Program-made: the position numbers and the translations under genes | The notes under the pieces: model-generated | What the model saw: the letters and a program-made list of their open reading frames with translations, nothing else | Database searches by the model: none | What the model was told of the DNA's origin: nothing | Shown: positions 35,603 to 46,702 of the stretch, piece after piece | How the letters are laid out: every line of letters begins with the position of its first letter | Position numbering within the stretch: position 1 is the first letter of the stretch | Origin: Lathyrus oleraceus | Taxonomy: Eukaryota > Streptophyta > Magnoliopsida > Fabales > Fabaceae | Reading direction: 5' to 3' | Assembly (NCBI RefSeq): GCF_024323335.1 | Contig: NC_066584.1 | Span: forward strand, 432,847,408 to 432,911,407 | DNA: 64,000 nt

Positions 35603-36280
35603 GAAGCTTGAAGAGATTGAGAGTTAGGGTTTGGAGAAGGGGTTTTTAGGATTTGAGCTTGGAGAGAAGTTTGGAAGGGGTTTGGGTAAGAGAGATTGAA
35701 AATATAGAGAGATTTATGAGTGGGGTTTTAATGAAGTTTAAATACTGGGTGGTAAAAATAAATAAGAGAAGAAGAACTTTGAAGGAAGTTTTAAGAGAGA
35801 TGAATAGTGAAAGGGTTCATACAAAGTATTGGAAAGTGATAAATTAATAAATAAGCACTTATTAAAAATAGACAAATAACACATATTTAATAAAAAACAA
35901 AAAATCTGGAAAACGTTCAAGTGTAATCGATTACCTTGAGAGGTGTTATGGGTTACACTATGCAAGAACGCTGCAATGAGTCACGCAAGCAGACATGTAA
36001 TCGATTACTGAATAAGGGGTAATCCATTACCTCAATAAAATAATAGAATGTTCACCAGGATAACCATGCAATGGATTTTAATAAACCAACAATTACACAT
36101 GTTATTAAACATCCTTGGGCAACTTTCTGTGAAGCAAACATGTCATACAAACATTATAAAGGCACAAAAATTAATTTTCTCAAAACTCATGTAAGAAAAC
36201 ACATACATAAAATTTTAAAATAAAAGTTTGAGGTAATGATATATTGTATCTTTGTGTTTGCACTGATTAATTTTGAAGAA
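35603..36280 (-). other. Spacer between Copia RNase H and extra ORF
   Basis: Non-coding, AT-rich. Contains GTAATCGATTACC near 35923 and TGTAATCGATTACTG near 35997 plus decayed copies, the same palindrome seen in this element's LTR. Confidence 0.5.
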
Positions 36281-36572
36281 TCAAATATCACAATCATCTA
36301 AAATACCAAGTTCCCTCCGAATTTTGTAAAATGATTCCTTTGGGAGAGGTTTTGTGAATACGTCGGAAAGCTGATTATGCGTATCCACGAACGAGACTTC
36401 AACATCTCCTTTGAGCACATGATCACGTAAGAAGTGATGTCGAATGTATATGTGTTTAGTACGAGAATGCATGACTGGATTCTTTGTTATATTTGTTGCA
36501 CTTGTGCCATCACATCGAAGTGGTATGCATCCAAGATTTAGTCAGAAATCAATCATTTGTTGCACTTGTGCC
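36281..36572 (-). pseudogene. Copia RNase H C-terminal fragment
   Basis: The minus strand reads HSRTKHIYIRHHFLRDHVLKG and THNQLSDVFTKPLPKESFYK, the conserved end of Copia RNase H. All upstream gag-pol is missing: the sequence changes abruptly at about 36573 to plus-strand Ogre pol. The copy is therefore 5'-truncated. Confidence 0.85.
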
Positions 36573-36930
36573 TAGTTGAGGAAAAGAGGTTGGTAACCGT
36601 CATGGGGCAGTTGTACCAGCAACGAGCATGCTATTGACCGAAAGGTACGGTCTCGCGCGTACCACGTAGGAGAGGTGGTGTTGAAAAGGATCCTTCCTCC
36701 TCAGAGATCGTAGGGGCAAGTGGACACCCAGTTATGAAAGCTCATTTGTGATCAAGAAGGTTTTCTCTGGCGGAGCCTTGTTGTGGGAGACCATGGATGG
36801 CGAGGATTTTCCATCCCCTATGAATGCGGACGCAGTTAAAAGATACTTCGTAAAAATTGACCCGCTGGACGAAAAGAACAAAAGAGTCCAGGCAAAAAAA
36901 GGGCATCCCGGCGAACCAAAAAATTTTTGA
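36573..36930 (+). pseudogene. Ogre pol C-terminus, frameshifted
   Basis: Readable pieces are EEKRLVTVMGQLYQQRACY, KVRSRAYHVGEVVLKRILP and RGKWTPSYESSFVIKKVFSG, then GEDFPSPMNADAVKRYFV and a stop at 36928-36930. This is the integrase C-terminal end typical of Ty3 pol (VLKRILP... YEGPFVVKK). Two frame changes, near 36635 and 36705, show it is not functional. Confidence 0.8.
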
Positions 36931-37900
36931 ATGAAAAGGTTCGGGCAAAAGTTGGGGATAAAGAATGAAAAAAGATGTACACCCGGTAAGTCAAAAACCC
37001 GCAAGGGCGGCTTAGGCAAAAAAAAGGGTATCCCGGTGGACTGAAGACCCAAAAGGGTGGTCCAGGCAAAAGAGGGAAATGAAACGAACAACTGCGTCCA
37101 GCATGATCGTTTGTACTTTGGTTAAGACATCCTGGATAATCTCCGGCAAAGATCGATCGGAAGCGTCTTGTTCAGAAGGCAGAAAGCAAGGAGAGTCTTA
37201 AGGACATATGGGGTGTAACCGAGTTGGAACTCGATGAGATCACGGTTTCACATTGCCATTAGGATAGATTTTTCCTTTTGTGCGCAATTACCTCTTTTCA
37301 GGGATTGCTTCCTTTGTGTTTTTCAGTTGCGAGCCACTTTTGGTTTAATCAATAAATGCATGTTCAGTCAAATAATTTTGTTTTTGTTTTCATTACCGCT
37401 TTGATTGCAAAAACATCCGTTTGTTTTGATAAAGAATCTTTGCATTTTGAGACATGGAGATCCCTTCCAATGCATGTTTATAAGATTGAAAACGTGAAAT
37501 CTTATTTGGAAGATTGAGTGACCTAGGTGTTGAAATCTTGGCACGCCTGGGACACGTTTTTATCTAACGATCTCTTTTGCAGGTGTTGTTAGGTATTTTC
37601 ACTCACTTGCAGGTTGTGATATGAAGCGTTTTGACAAGAGATCCCCGCAGAGTCCGATCAGGGGCAAGGGATAGAAGGACGGTGAAAAGACGACGAAAGA
37701 AGGGCGACGATCCTAGAGGGTAATCAAGAAGACTCTTCAAAGTCTGAGGATTAGAGAGTGAGCCCAAACCTGAGGAGACCGATCATCTCGAAGTAGAGAA
37801 AAGCCGAGAATACAAGATGATAAATTAGAAGAGACCAGATGAGTTTGGGAGCTCTCAAAAGCGACAAAGTTGACACTGTGAGGATGGTGAACACCAATGT
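36931..37900 (+). other. Ogre 3' UTR, proximal part
   Basis: Non-coding sequence following the pol stop. It has short imperfect repeats built on GGCAAAAAAAGGGCATCCCGG-like text (36890-37060) and otherwise no signal. Open frames on the minus strand here are shadows of pol and repeats. Confidence 0.5.
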
Positions 37901-39160
37901 TTGACGAGTCGACAGGCGTTCCGTGTCAAGTAGGCCGTATTTCCCCGGAGGGTTCGAGGTCGTTATCTCCCCAGCAGATTCGAGAGCGGTAGTTTCCTCG
38001 GCCACCAGGCCTGAGATTGGTTATCTTCCCCAACAGGGTTGAGAAGATAATCCCCAGCAGGGTGGAGTTTGGTACATCCCCAGCCAGGTCTAGAGTTCGC
38101 TGTAATCCCTAGCAGGGTTGAGAATGTTTTTCCCTAGTAAGTCTGAAAGTTGCTATTCCCCCCAGCGGAGGCATCTGTGGGTTGAATTTGTTCCCCCGGC
38201 CAGGTCCGGAGTTTGCTGTAATCCCCAGCAGGGCGGAGAGTGTTATTTCCCCAGCAAGTCTGAAGTTTGCGGTTTCCCCAGCGGAGGTTTGTGCTGTTAG
38301 TTTCTCCCCCAGTGAAGTCCCCAAGCGGATCGAGTTCAGTAGAGGTCGTCCCTCAGTAAGGATTATTCCTTTCCCCAGCAGCAGCGCTATTCCCCAGCAG
38401 GGTGGAGATTGGAGTGACATTGGGTTCCTCAGCAGAGTTCCTCGAGCTCCCCAGTAGAGTCCCCGGAGGGGGATATGTTTTTATGCATTCATCATTTAGA
38501 TAAGCATAGTATATTACATCATTAATTGCGTAGCATTTCCATGGTTATGGAGCATTACGCTAAAAAAACTCATGCATCAGCATTGCAAGCATAAACTAGC
38601 CCTAAGCCGTGGTTATCGTTCGAGGATTGGTTTAGCTGGTTGGTAAAGATGATGCTCTGAAGAGCTTACCATCGCGACGTTGGGTCATCTGGGTCGATTC
38701 CAGAATTTGTTTTTCCAGCATGGTCGAGAGGTTGGTGTTTTCCCAACAAGTGACTCCCAGTTGAGTTGGTTTCTCTGCCGTCCCGAGAATGACAGATCAG
38801 TAAGTATCCCCAGCAGTGCTAATCCCCACAGAGATGGAAGATCGAATCAGAATTTTGTGCTCAGCAAAGTGATCACTGGCTTTCCCAGCAGGAGTTTTCC
38901 TCCCTTTGCATCTTGCAAGCTTGGATCAGTTCCCCAGCAGAGGTGAATCATTGTTCAACATCTGTATGGCACATTTGCAGCGGTTGCTCTTGGCAGCATT
39001 CAGGACTAGTAATCCCCAGAGAGGTTTATTTCCTCACCCGTTCGTGAAAGGAAAGCTTGATCCCCCGGCGTAGTCCTCGGTAAGTGGCTTCCTGATCTTG
39101 ACATATGTAGATGTCTTCCTTGTGATACCAGTAGGTGTCGTGTTGATCCCCGTGTGGGTC
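37900..39160 (+). repeat. Degenerate CCCCAGCAG-rich repeats in the Ogre 3' UTR
   Basis: Dozens of short, imperfect units built around TCCCCAGCAGGGTNGAG, about 20-45 bases apart, densest at 37960-38460 and thinning towards 39060. The units are too diverged for a clean period. Variable repeats in the 3' UTR are a known property of Ogre elements. Confidence 0.75.
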
Positions 39161-40080
39161 GTCCTTTTGTTGGTGTCGGTAAACATCATCTTTCGATGTC
39201 AGTAAACGTCGACTTTTTTCCCATTCGTCCGTTGACGTATGGTTGTGTATCTTTTTTCCAGTCATCGGTAAATGTCTGGTCGACCTTTGTTGGTGTCGGT
39301 AAACATCATCGTTCGATGTCGGTAAACGTCAAGTTTTTTCCCATTCGTCCGTTGACGTATGGTTATGTATCTTTTTTCCAGTCATCGGTAAATGTCTGGT
39401 CGACCTTTCTTGGTGTCGGTAAACATCATCTTTCGATGTCGGTAAACGTCCAGTTTTTTCCCATTCGTCCATTGACGTATGGTTGTGTATCTTTTTCCAG
39501 TCGTCGGTAAATGTCTGGTCGACCTTTGTTGGTGTCGGTAAACATCATCTTTCGATGTCGGTAAACGTCGAGTCTTTTCCCATTCGTCCGTTGACGTATG
39601 GTTGTGTATCTTTTTTCCAGTCATCGGTAAATGTCTGGTCGACCTTTGTTGGTGTCGGTAAACATCATCTTTCGATGTCGGTAAACGTCGAGTTTTTTCC
39701 CATTCGTCCGTTGACGTATGGTTGTGTATCTTTTTTCCAGTCATCGGTAAATGTTTGGTCGACCTTTGTTGGTGTCGGTAAACATCATCTTTCGATGTCG
39801 GTAAAGGTCGAGTTTTTTCCCATTCGTCCGTTGACGTATGGTTGTGTATCTTTTTTCCAGTCATCGGTAAATGTCTGGTCGTCCTTTTTTGGTGTCGGTA
39901 AACATCATCTTTCGATGTCGATAAATGTCGAGTTTTTTCCCATTCGTCCGTTGACGTATGGTTGTGTATCTTCATTCCCAGTCATCGGTAAATGTCTGGT
40001 CGTCCTTTATTGGTGTCGGTAAACATCATCTTTCGATGTCGGTAAACGTCGAGTTTTTTCCCAGTCATCGGTCAATGTCT
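39160..40080 (+). repeat. 120-bp tandem array in the Ogre 3' UTR
   Basis: Eight units with AAACATCATC at 39181, 39301, 39421, 39540, 39660, 39780, 39900 and 40021, giving a 119-121 bp period. Each unit carries three sub-repeats of TCGGTAAAYRTC. Because 120 is a multiple of three, both strands stay open for more than 175 codons; these are artefacts and not genes. Confidence 0.95.
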
Positions 40081-40169
40081 GGTCATGTATCTTTTCAAAA
40101 ATCCCCAGTAGAGTCGTCGGTAAACGTCTTGTCTGGTTTCAGTTGTAAACATCTTCTTCCTCCCCAGTC

Positions 40170-40811
40170 GAAGCCGCCATCAGTAAATGGCCTCACTTTC
40201 CTTGATATCAGTGTATATCAAGTCGAATGTTTTGAAGCCGCCATCGGTAAATGGCCCCGCTTTCCTTGATATCAATGTATATCAAGTCGACTGTTTTGAA
40301 GCCGCCATCGGTAAATGGCCTTGCTTTCCTTGATATCAGTGTATATCAAGTCGACTGTTTTGAAGCCGCCATCGGTAAATGGCCTCGCTTTCCTTGATAT
40401 CAGTGTATATCAAGTCGACTGTTTTGAAGCCGCCATCGGTAAATGGCCTCGCTTTCCTTGATATCAGTGTATATCAAGTCGACTGTTTTGAAGCCGCCAT
40501 CGGTAAATGGCCTCGCTTTCCTTGATATCAGTGTATATCAAGTCGACTGTCTTAAAGCCGCCATCGGTAAATGGCCTCGCTTTCCTTGATATCAGTGTAT
40601 ATCAAGTCGACTGTTTTGAAGCCGCCATCGGTAAATGGCCTCGCTTTCCTTGATATCAGTGTATATCAAGTCGACTGTTTTGAAGCCGCCATCGGTAAAT
40701 GGCCCCGCTTTCCTTGATATCAGTGTATATCAAGTCGATTGTATTCAAGCCGCCATCGATAAATGGCCCCGCTTTCCTTGATATCAGTGTATATCAAGTC
40801 GACTGTTTCTT
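40170..40811 (+). repeat. 64-bp tandem array in the Ogre 3' UTR
   Basis: Ten units at a strict 64-bp period (AAGCCGCC at 40171, 40235, 40299, 40363, 40427, 40491, 40555, 40619, 40683 and 40747). Each unit has two perfect hairpins: GCCAT-CGGTAA-ATGGC, and CTTGATAT-CAGTGT-ATATCAAG. The unit is related to the TCGGTAAA motif of the neighbouring 120-bp array. Confidence 0.95.
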
Positions 40812-40920
40812 TGATCATCCCCCGTAGAGTGCAAATTCTACGGTTCCTTGGTATTCAATCCCTATGTACCTTGAAAGTCTGACAGCCGTTGCTCTCATCC
40901 GTTCAGGTTCCCAGTTGATT

Positions 40921-40933
40921 GAATAGGGGTAGC
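40921..40933 (+). promoter_or_regulatory. Polypurine tract of Ogre-A
   Basis: GAATAGGGGTAGC directly precedes the LTR start TGTAGCACCTC. Confidence 0.65.
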
Positions 40934-41964
40934 TGTAGCACCTCAAATTTGCACCCCCATTTATGCATTCATTTCATTTTTTTGGTCATTAACATTACAT
41001 TAACATTGCATATTGCATTGCATCTTTGCAACTGGAACTGACATCAAGAGGATTCATCTGTGCAAAAAGGGCAAGCATTTCCTTGAGATGTAGGCCACAT
41101 GAGTATTCTAGAGAGCTTATATGAATCAAGGTTCATTTTGAAGCTATTATACCAAATGCTAGAGGCTCAAAAGTCATCAGTACATTTCCAGGTCATCTAG
41201 GGCCCATAAAAGTCAACTGAAAGTCAACTCAGGGCTGGGAGGTGGAGAAATGGTTTGAGACACTTCATTCATGTCCAAAAGAGATTTATTCATCATGTCA
41301 AACATCTACATTGAAGGTTTTGAAGCCAGATCAAAAGTTTCCAAAAATGGAAAGTGACCTATAATTTCAAGTTTCCAAAAATGGAAAGTGACCTATAATT
41401 TCAAGTTTCCAAAAATGGCAAGTTTTTGGACCACATTCAACTTGACTTTCCAACATCAAAGAAGCTTCAAATGAAATTTTGTCCAACATGAAAGTTGAAG
41501 ATCTTTCTCTCCCATTTCCAAAAAGTCCAAGATCATGAGCATCTGATGAATGGTTAAGGAGTTATGATCAAATCATTGCCAAGGGTGCATGAAACTTCAA
41601 AGTGCCATAACTTTTGATCCAAAACTCCAATTTAGGCCACTCTTTTTGCAAATTGCTTCTTTTGACCTATAATTTCCAAATCTATCATTGTATTGCATGG
41701 AAAAATCTCATATGATCATTGGTGCATACATGTGATTTTTGGAGGGAAAATGAAGAATTTGAATTTGGTGCATGCTACAAGTTTTTTAACCATTCCATCA
41801 TGTTCATAAGCTCATTTTAAGTGAAAATACACCATGCATGCTACTGTTCACGTTCATATTTGCCATGCATAGGGTGAATTTTCCAATTTTGCCTTACACC
41901 TCATTTTGCATTAAAATTTCATTAGCCAAGCCTAATCAACATTAGCATGGTAATTAACACAGCA

Positions 41965-41973
41965 TATAAAAGG
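41965..41973 (+). promoter_or_regulatory. TATA box in LTR-A
   Basis: TATAAAAGG lies about 1 kb into the LTR. Transcription would start near 42000. An equivalent TATAAATAG sits at the matching place in the inverted LTR (54371-54379, minus strand), and conservation between copies supports it. Confidence 0.6.
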
Positions 41974-42605
41974 CTAATCCTAACAGAATTTTCAGGGGAA
42001 CACATTCTAGATCTAGATTTGAGATTTCCCTCCATTTTTTCTCTCATCTCAAACTTCAAAAAAATTCCACATAACATAGCAATTTTCTTGCATATTCTGG
42101 ATCATTGAGTGTTGTTGATGAAGATTCAAGCATTTATTTGAAGAATTCGAGCCAAGATCAAGCACATCAAGCTCAAGAACATGAAGATGGAAGTTGAAAA
42201 TTGATCAAGATCTAAGCCTTTCCAAGCTTCAATTTCTACCTCAAGCTTCATAACATCAATATAGGAGTGAATCTGGAGATGGCTAGGCCTTGAATCCACT
42301 GTTTCCATTGATTGCTCTTCAAGAAGGTGAAATTTCGAATCTCATGTTTATCCATTCTATTGCCATGTTTAGGTAGAGCTTTTCATGCTGAAAATTCTGA
42401 TATAAAATTCATTAAAAACGGATGCATATTGAGTGAGTTACGTTGATTTAAAGTTTGGATGTGAAAAATGTTTTCAATCGATTTGCTTAATTCATGATGA
42501 TCTAGGGTTAGCAAATGTGATTTCCGTGTTCTACATGACGAGAGCTTTCCAACGGTATAAGCCATGAAAAATTCTGCAAAAAAAAATGGGGGAGGTACTG
42601 TAGCA

Positions 42606-42632
42606 CCACCGTCTTCACGAAGAAGACGGTGG
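42606..42632. other. Perfect 11-bp hairpin in LTR-A
   Basis: CCACCGTCTTC, spacer ACGAA, GAAGACGGTGG. It lies in the presumed transcribed part of the LTR, in a GC-rich patch unlike its AT-rich surroundings. Confidence 0.7.
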
Positions 42633-44763
42633 AAACCACCGCTGGTGAGCAGTGTCACCACCGCCTACAAGTACCGCTAGGGCTTGTCCAGCGTGCGTCC
42701 ACGCATGCGTCCTGCTGGCGAATCCATTGGCCGGCGTCTCTTTGACTTGTCCACATGCGCATTGACCGCGCTGACTGGGCGCCAATTGAGCGCAGCGTTT
42801 TGACCAAACCTCGTTCGATTCCTGGCTGTTGCAATTTTGGAATTTATTTTGTTCAGCGTCTGTTTTTGATTGCTACCCAGTTCGATTCCAGCTTCCACCA
42901 TTTTTCAAATTCACTTCATATTTTTCCATTTCCCTCCAATTTGTCATGTTTTGTTTTTCATTTTATTTCAATATTTTCTTTAACTTCAAAAAATCATAAT
43001 AAATTGAAAATGAATCCAAATAATTCCCAATTTTTTCCTACATGTTCATATGGATGTCTATTATTTTGTGGTGTTGATTTTATGATTTTTATCATTTCTG
43101 GAATTTTAATTGTGTTGACTTCTTTGGGACATGTATGCAAATGTGACATGCTTCATTCATTCTATTGTGAAATGCTCATACATTGGCCAATTGATTTGAA
43201 ATTTGGTATGTTGATTCCTAACATGTTGCATGATTTTTGAGGCTTGGTTGCGCATTTTTATCATATTTCATCTCTGTTTTAGGCACATGGATGCATGGTG
43301 TGATAATGTGTGTCACACAATTTGATGTCATACTTGTTCATTTTCATTTCTAGGTCAATTGAGCTCTGTTGATTCTAATTTTTGGCATGATTATTGTGTT
43401 TGACATGTTGTGTGCACATAAAAATTTTCATGATTGTTTGATTCATTTCTGTTTTAATATGGAATTTTGATTCTTGAAGTCCAATTATGTGCATTGTGAT
43501 TGCCTTTGCCTTATCATGATTGGTTGATGGATTTGCCTTGTGATTTAGGTTTGGTCCTTTTTAGGACATGTTCTTGCTTGAATAAATGTACATTATGTCG
43601 AATATTGGTTGCTGTTTTGACTTTTTGCTTTGCCTTTGACCCTAGTCTTGGACTAGTGGTTTGTACTCATCTTTTGAGTTTTGTATTTCAGGTTCAAGCT
43701 ATTAGTCCTAATGGTTGATGTTGATCTCATGACTAGAGATGCAAATTTGCTTTGTCCACTAACATTTGTTGTATTGTAGGATCATTGGTCATGAACTCAC
43801 TTGAGTTGTTGAGTTATTGACTTGCTTTATGTACATATTGGAAGTTGTAACACTGTTGACTGTTGGTTGTTTGTCTGAATGTGAATATTGACTTGTTTGA
43901 CTTTCTTACAGGTACTTTAGTAGCTTTAACTCATTGCTTGTGTTGCTTTGCTTTGCTTGTGGTTGGCATACCACCTAGGTAATCATCCTCTAACTCCATG
44001 TAGTCTGGAAGCCCTGTCGTTTCTTTTGGCAGGCATTTGGCTGAAGTCCTCCTTAAGAGGCAATGACTGTGATTGTTTATATTTGCGCCATGTACTTCAA
44101 GACCTCCTAAGTGAAGAGGCAATTGGCAGATAGAAGGGATTTGCAATCAATCCCCTGCTATTCAGTTGAGTCTTTCATCTTGCTCGCACTACGTGCTGAT
44201 GCATTTGAATAAACACCCAAGATCCTTGTATATAGAGTCGGTCAAGTGGAGTAGAGTCTCACATTCTGGACTCCCAGGTTTTCATTGATTCAAGCTCACC
44301 CAGGCCCGGGTTAAGAGCTATGAGGTCTTACCCTCATTACCTTTCATCTGCTCACCCTGACGGTCAATGTCAGTGGTTAAGAGCCCTTCATACCCTTACA
44401 ATGTTGGCTTGTTTGTCGAGGTTGATATGACCCCTTGACTAAAGCCCAGCCTTGTATGAGCCACTTGTTTGCATATAGAGTGTGATACATGTTCACCTGT
44501 GTTGCTTACTTGCTGTGTGATTGACTTGCTTCTAGTGCGAGTTAGGTTCTGATTAGAAACCTCAATTTAGGGATCGTATGCATGACAACTTCTAGGCTCG
44601 AGTCATAGTCTCCCTATTAGTTTGTTATCTCCCTAGTCTCTGGTTAGGAAAGTTTTTCCCTGTTAAGGGGAACTACGTCGCCCTGATCCTCATACCAGAT
44701 GAGGTACGTAGGCAGGAGATTGAGTTGATCTCTCTGGGCACCCTTTTTCTTTCTTCACCCTCT

Positions 44764-44995
44764 TGTGTGCATGTTTGGATTCTGATGTAAGTCCAGCGAT
44801 TGGCATTCGGTTTCCCGGTGTTGTGTGTGTGTTTGGAGTCTGATGTAAGTCCAGCGATTGGCATTCGGTTTCCTGTTTGTGTTTCTTTGTTTGGAGTCTG
44901 ATGTAAGTCCAGCAATTGGCATTCGGTTTCCTGTTTGTGTCTGTTTGTTTGGAGTTGGATGTAAGCCCATCGATTGGCATTCCGTTTCCTGTTGT
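44764..44995 (+). repeat. 58-bp repeats in LTR-A, four copies
   Basis: Units of about 58 bp built on GATGTAAGTCCAGCGATTGG and CATTCGGTTTCC. They account for the repetitive open frames on the minus strand. The same unit occurs five times in the inverted LTR (45981-46268) and about twice in LTR-C (58687-58800), so copy number varies between LTRs. Confidence 0.9.
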
Positions 44996-45980
44996 GTGTT
45001 TCGTTAGACGTCTCAGCGTCTCCTTTCAGTGTCTTGTTTGGTGTGCGTTAGCCGAGCTACGAGTGCTCTGATTCTTCTTCTAGTTAGAGAAGATACATAT
45101 GCATAGGATGAAATGTCCTAGCGAGCACGTTCCCCATTTCCCCGAAATACGTCGACTCTGATGTTTGTGTCTGACAAACTACGTAGGCCCAGGATGCGAC
45201 ATCCTGCTGAGTCCGCTTCTTCCTTCTTTCACCTGTGTTATTTCATTCCAGCTTGTGCAGTTTTGAGCAGTTTATCAACAACCTTATTCTATTCTTTCTG
45301 AGCGTGGATCCCATCGAGTACGATGGACGTGACGGGGTGCTAATACCTTCCCCTTGCGTAACCGACTCCCGATCCTTGCAATCTCTGGTCGTAAGACCAT
45401 TTCCTTTCCAGGTTTACTTCGAGCGTTTCCTTTCCCTCCTTTGGGATAAATAACGCACGGTGGCGGCTCTGTGTCTTTTCCCGCCGGTTGTTTTTCGCGA
45501 ATGCGACACCACCATGCGTTATTTATCCCAAAGGAGGGAAAGGAAATGCTCGAAGTAAACCTAAGAAAGGGAAAGGAATGGTCTCACGACCAGAGATTGC
45601 TAGGATCGGGAGTCGGTTATGTGAAGGGAAGGTATTAGCACCCCTACGCATCCATCGTACTCGACGGGATCCACGCTCAAAAGAATAGAATAAGGTTGCT
45701 AAATAAATTGCTCAAAACTGCACAAACTGGAATAAACAGGGAGAGGAGACGGAGGAAGGTGACTCCGCAGGATATCGCATCCTAGGCCTACGTAGTTTGT
45801 CAGGAACAAACATCAGAGTCAACGTAGTTCGGGGAAATGGGGAACGTGCTCGCTAGGACATTGCATCCTATGCATACGTATCTTCTCTAACCAGAGAAAG
45901 AATCAGAGCACTCGTAGCTCGGCTAACGCACGCTGAAACAAACACTGAAAAGGAGACGCTGAGACGTCAAACGAATGCAC

Positions 45981-46268
45981 AACAGGAAACGGAATGCCAA
46001 TCGATGGGCTTATATCCAACTCCAGACAAACAAACACGAACAGGAAATTGAATGCCAATCAATGGTCTTACATCTGACTCCAAACAAACGAACGTAAACG
46101 GGAAACCGAATGCCAATTGATGGGCTTACATCAAACTCCAAACAAAAAACAACAACGGGAAACCGAAGGCCAATCACTGGACTTACATCAGACTCCAAAC
46201 AAGGAAACTCCAACAGGAAACCGAATGCCAATCGCTGGACTTACATCAGACTCCAAACACACACGCAA
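45981..46268 (-). repeat. 58-bp repeats in LTR-B, five copies
   Basis: Inverse of the LTR-A block. The window strand shows CCAATCGATGGGCTTACATC-type units about 58 bp apart. Confidence 0.88.
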
Positions 46269-46702
46269 GAGGGTGGAAAAAGAAAAAGGGTGCCCGGAGA
46301 GATCAGCTCAATCTCCTGCCAACGTACCTCATCTGGCATGAGGATCAGGGCGATAACAAACTAATAGGGAGACTACGACTCGAGCCTAAAAGTTGTCATG
46401 CATACGATCCCTAAGTTGAGGTCTCTAATCAGAACCTAACTCGCACAGGAAGCAAGTCAATCACACAGCAAGTAAGCAACACAGGTGAACAGGCATCACA
46501 CACTATATGCAAATAAGCGGCTCATACAAGGTTGGGCTTTAGTCAAGGGGTCATATCAACCTCGACAAACAAGCCAACACTGGAAGGGTATCTGAGGCTC
46601 TTAACCACTGACATTGACCGTCATGGTGAGCAGATGAAAGATAATGAGGGTTGGACCTCATAGCTCTTAACCCGGGCCTGGGTGAGCTTTAATCAATGAA
46701 AA

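Larger units (their letters stand above)
36573..45508 (+). mobile_element. Ogre (Ty3/Tat) element, 3' part only (Ogre-A)
   Basis: Plus-strand fragment containing the C-terminus of pol, a 4-kb repeat-rich 3' UTR, a polypurine tract and the whole 3' LTR (4575 bp). Everything 5' of the pol end is absent, with Copia sequence directly on the left. Very long LTRs, tandem repeats in the 3' UTR and sequence kinship with the 54510 element identify it as Ogre-type. The LTR ends at 45508 against an inverted LTR. Confidence 0.85.
40934..45508 (+). repeat. 3' LTR of Ogre-A (LTR-A)
   Basis: 4575 bp from TGTAGCACCTCAAATTTGC to GCGAATGCGACA. The U5 end matches the LTR-C end at 59100-59289 (GTCGAGTACGA, TAATACCTTCCC, GGGATAAATAACGCACGG). 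It contains a TATA box, an 11-bp hairpin, B-box-like motifs and a 58-bp repeat block, listed separately. Short frames inside are not genes. Confidence 0.85.

Noticed and set aside
36732..37091. Minus-strand frame of 119 codons rich in Phe and Pro
   Set aside because: Antisense of the Ogre pol C-terminus and the repeats after it.
39382..40022. Long open frames on both strands (197 and 179 codons) with perfect internal repeats
   Set aside because: A 120-bp repeat keeps frames open on both strands by arithmetic. The region is Ogre 3' UTR repeat.
39160..40811. CRISPR-like regularly spaced repeats
   Set aside because: Units are contiguous tandem repeats without unique spacers, in plant retrotransposon DNA.
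45464..45508. Possible assembly join between LTR-A and LTR-B
   Set aside because: LTR-A ends cleanly at its CA terminus and LTR-B is only U5-truncated, which fits insertion into an older LTR. A misjoin cannot be excluded but is not required.
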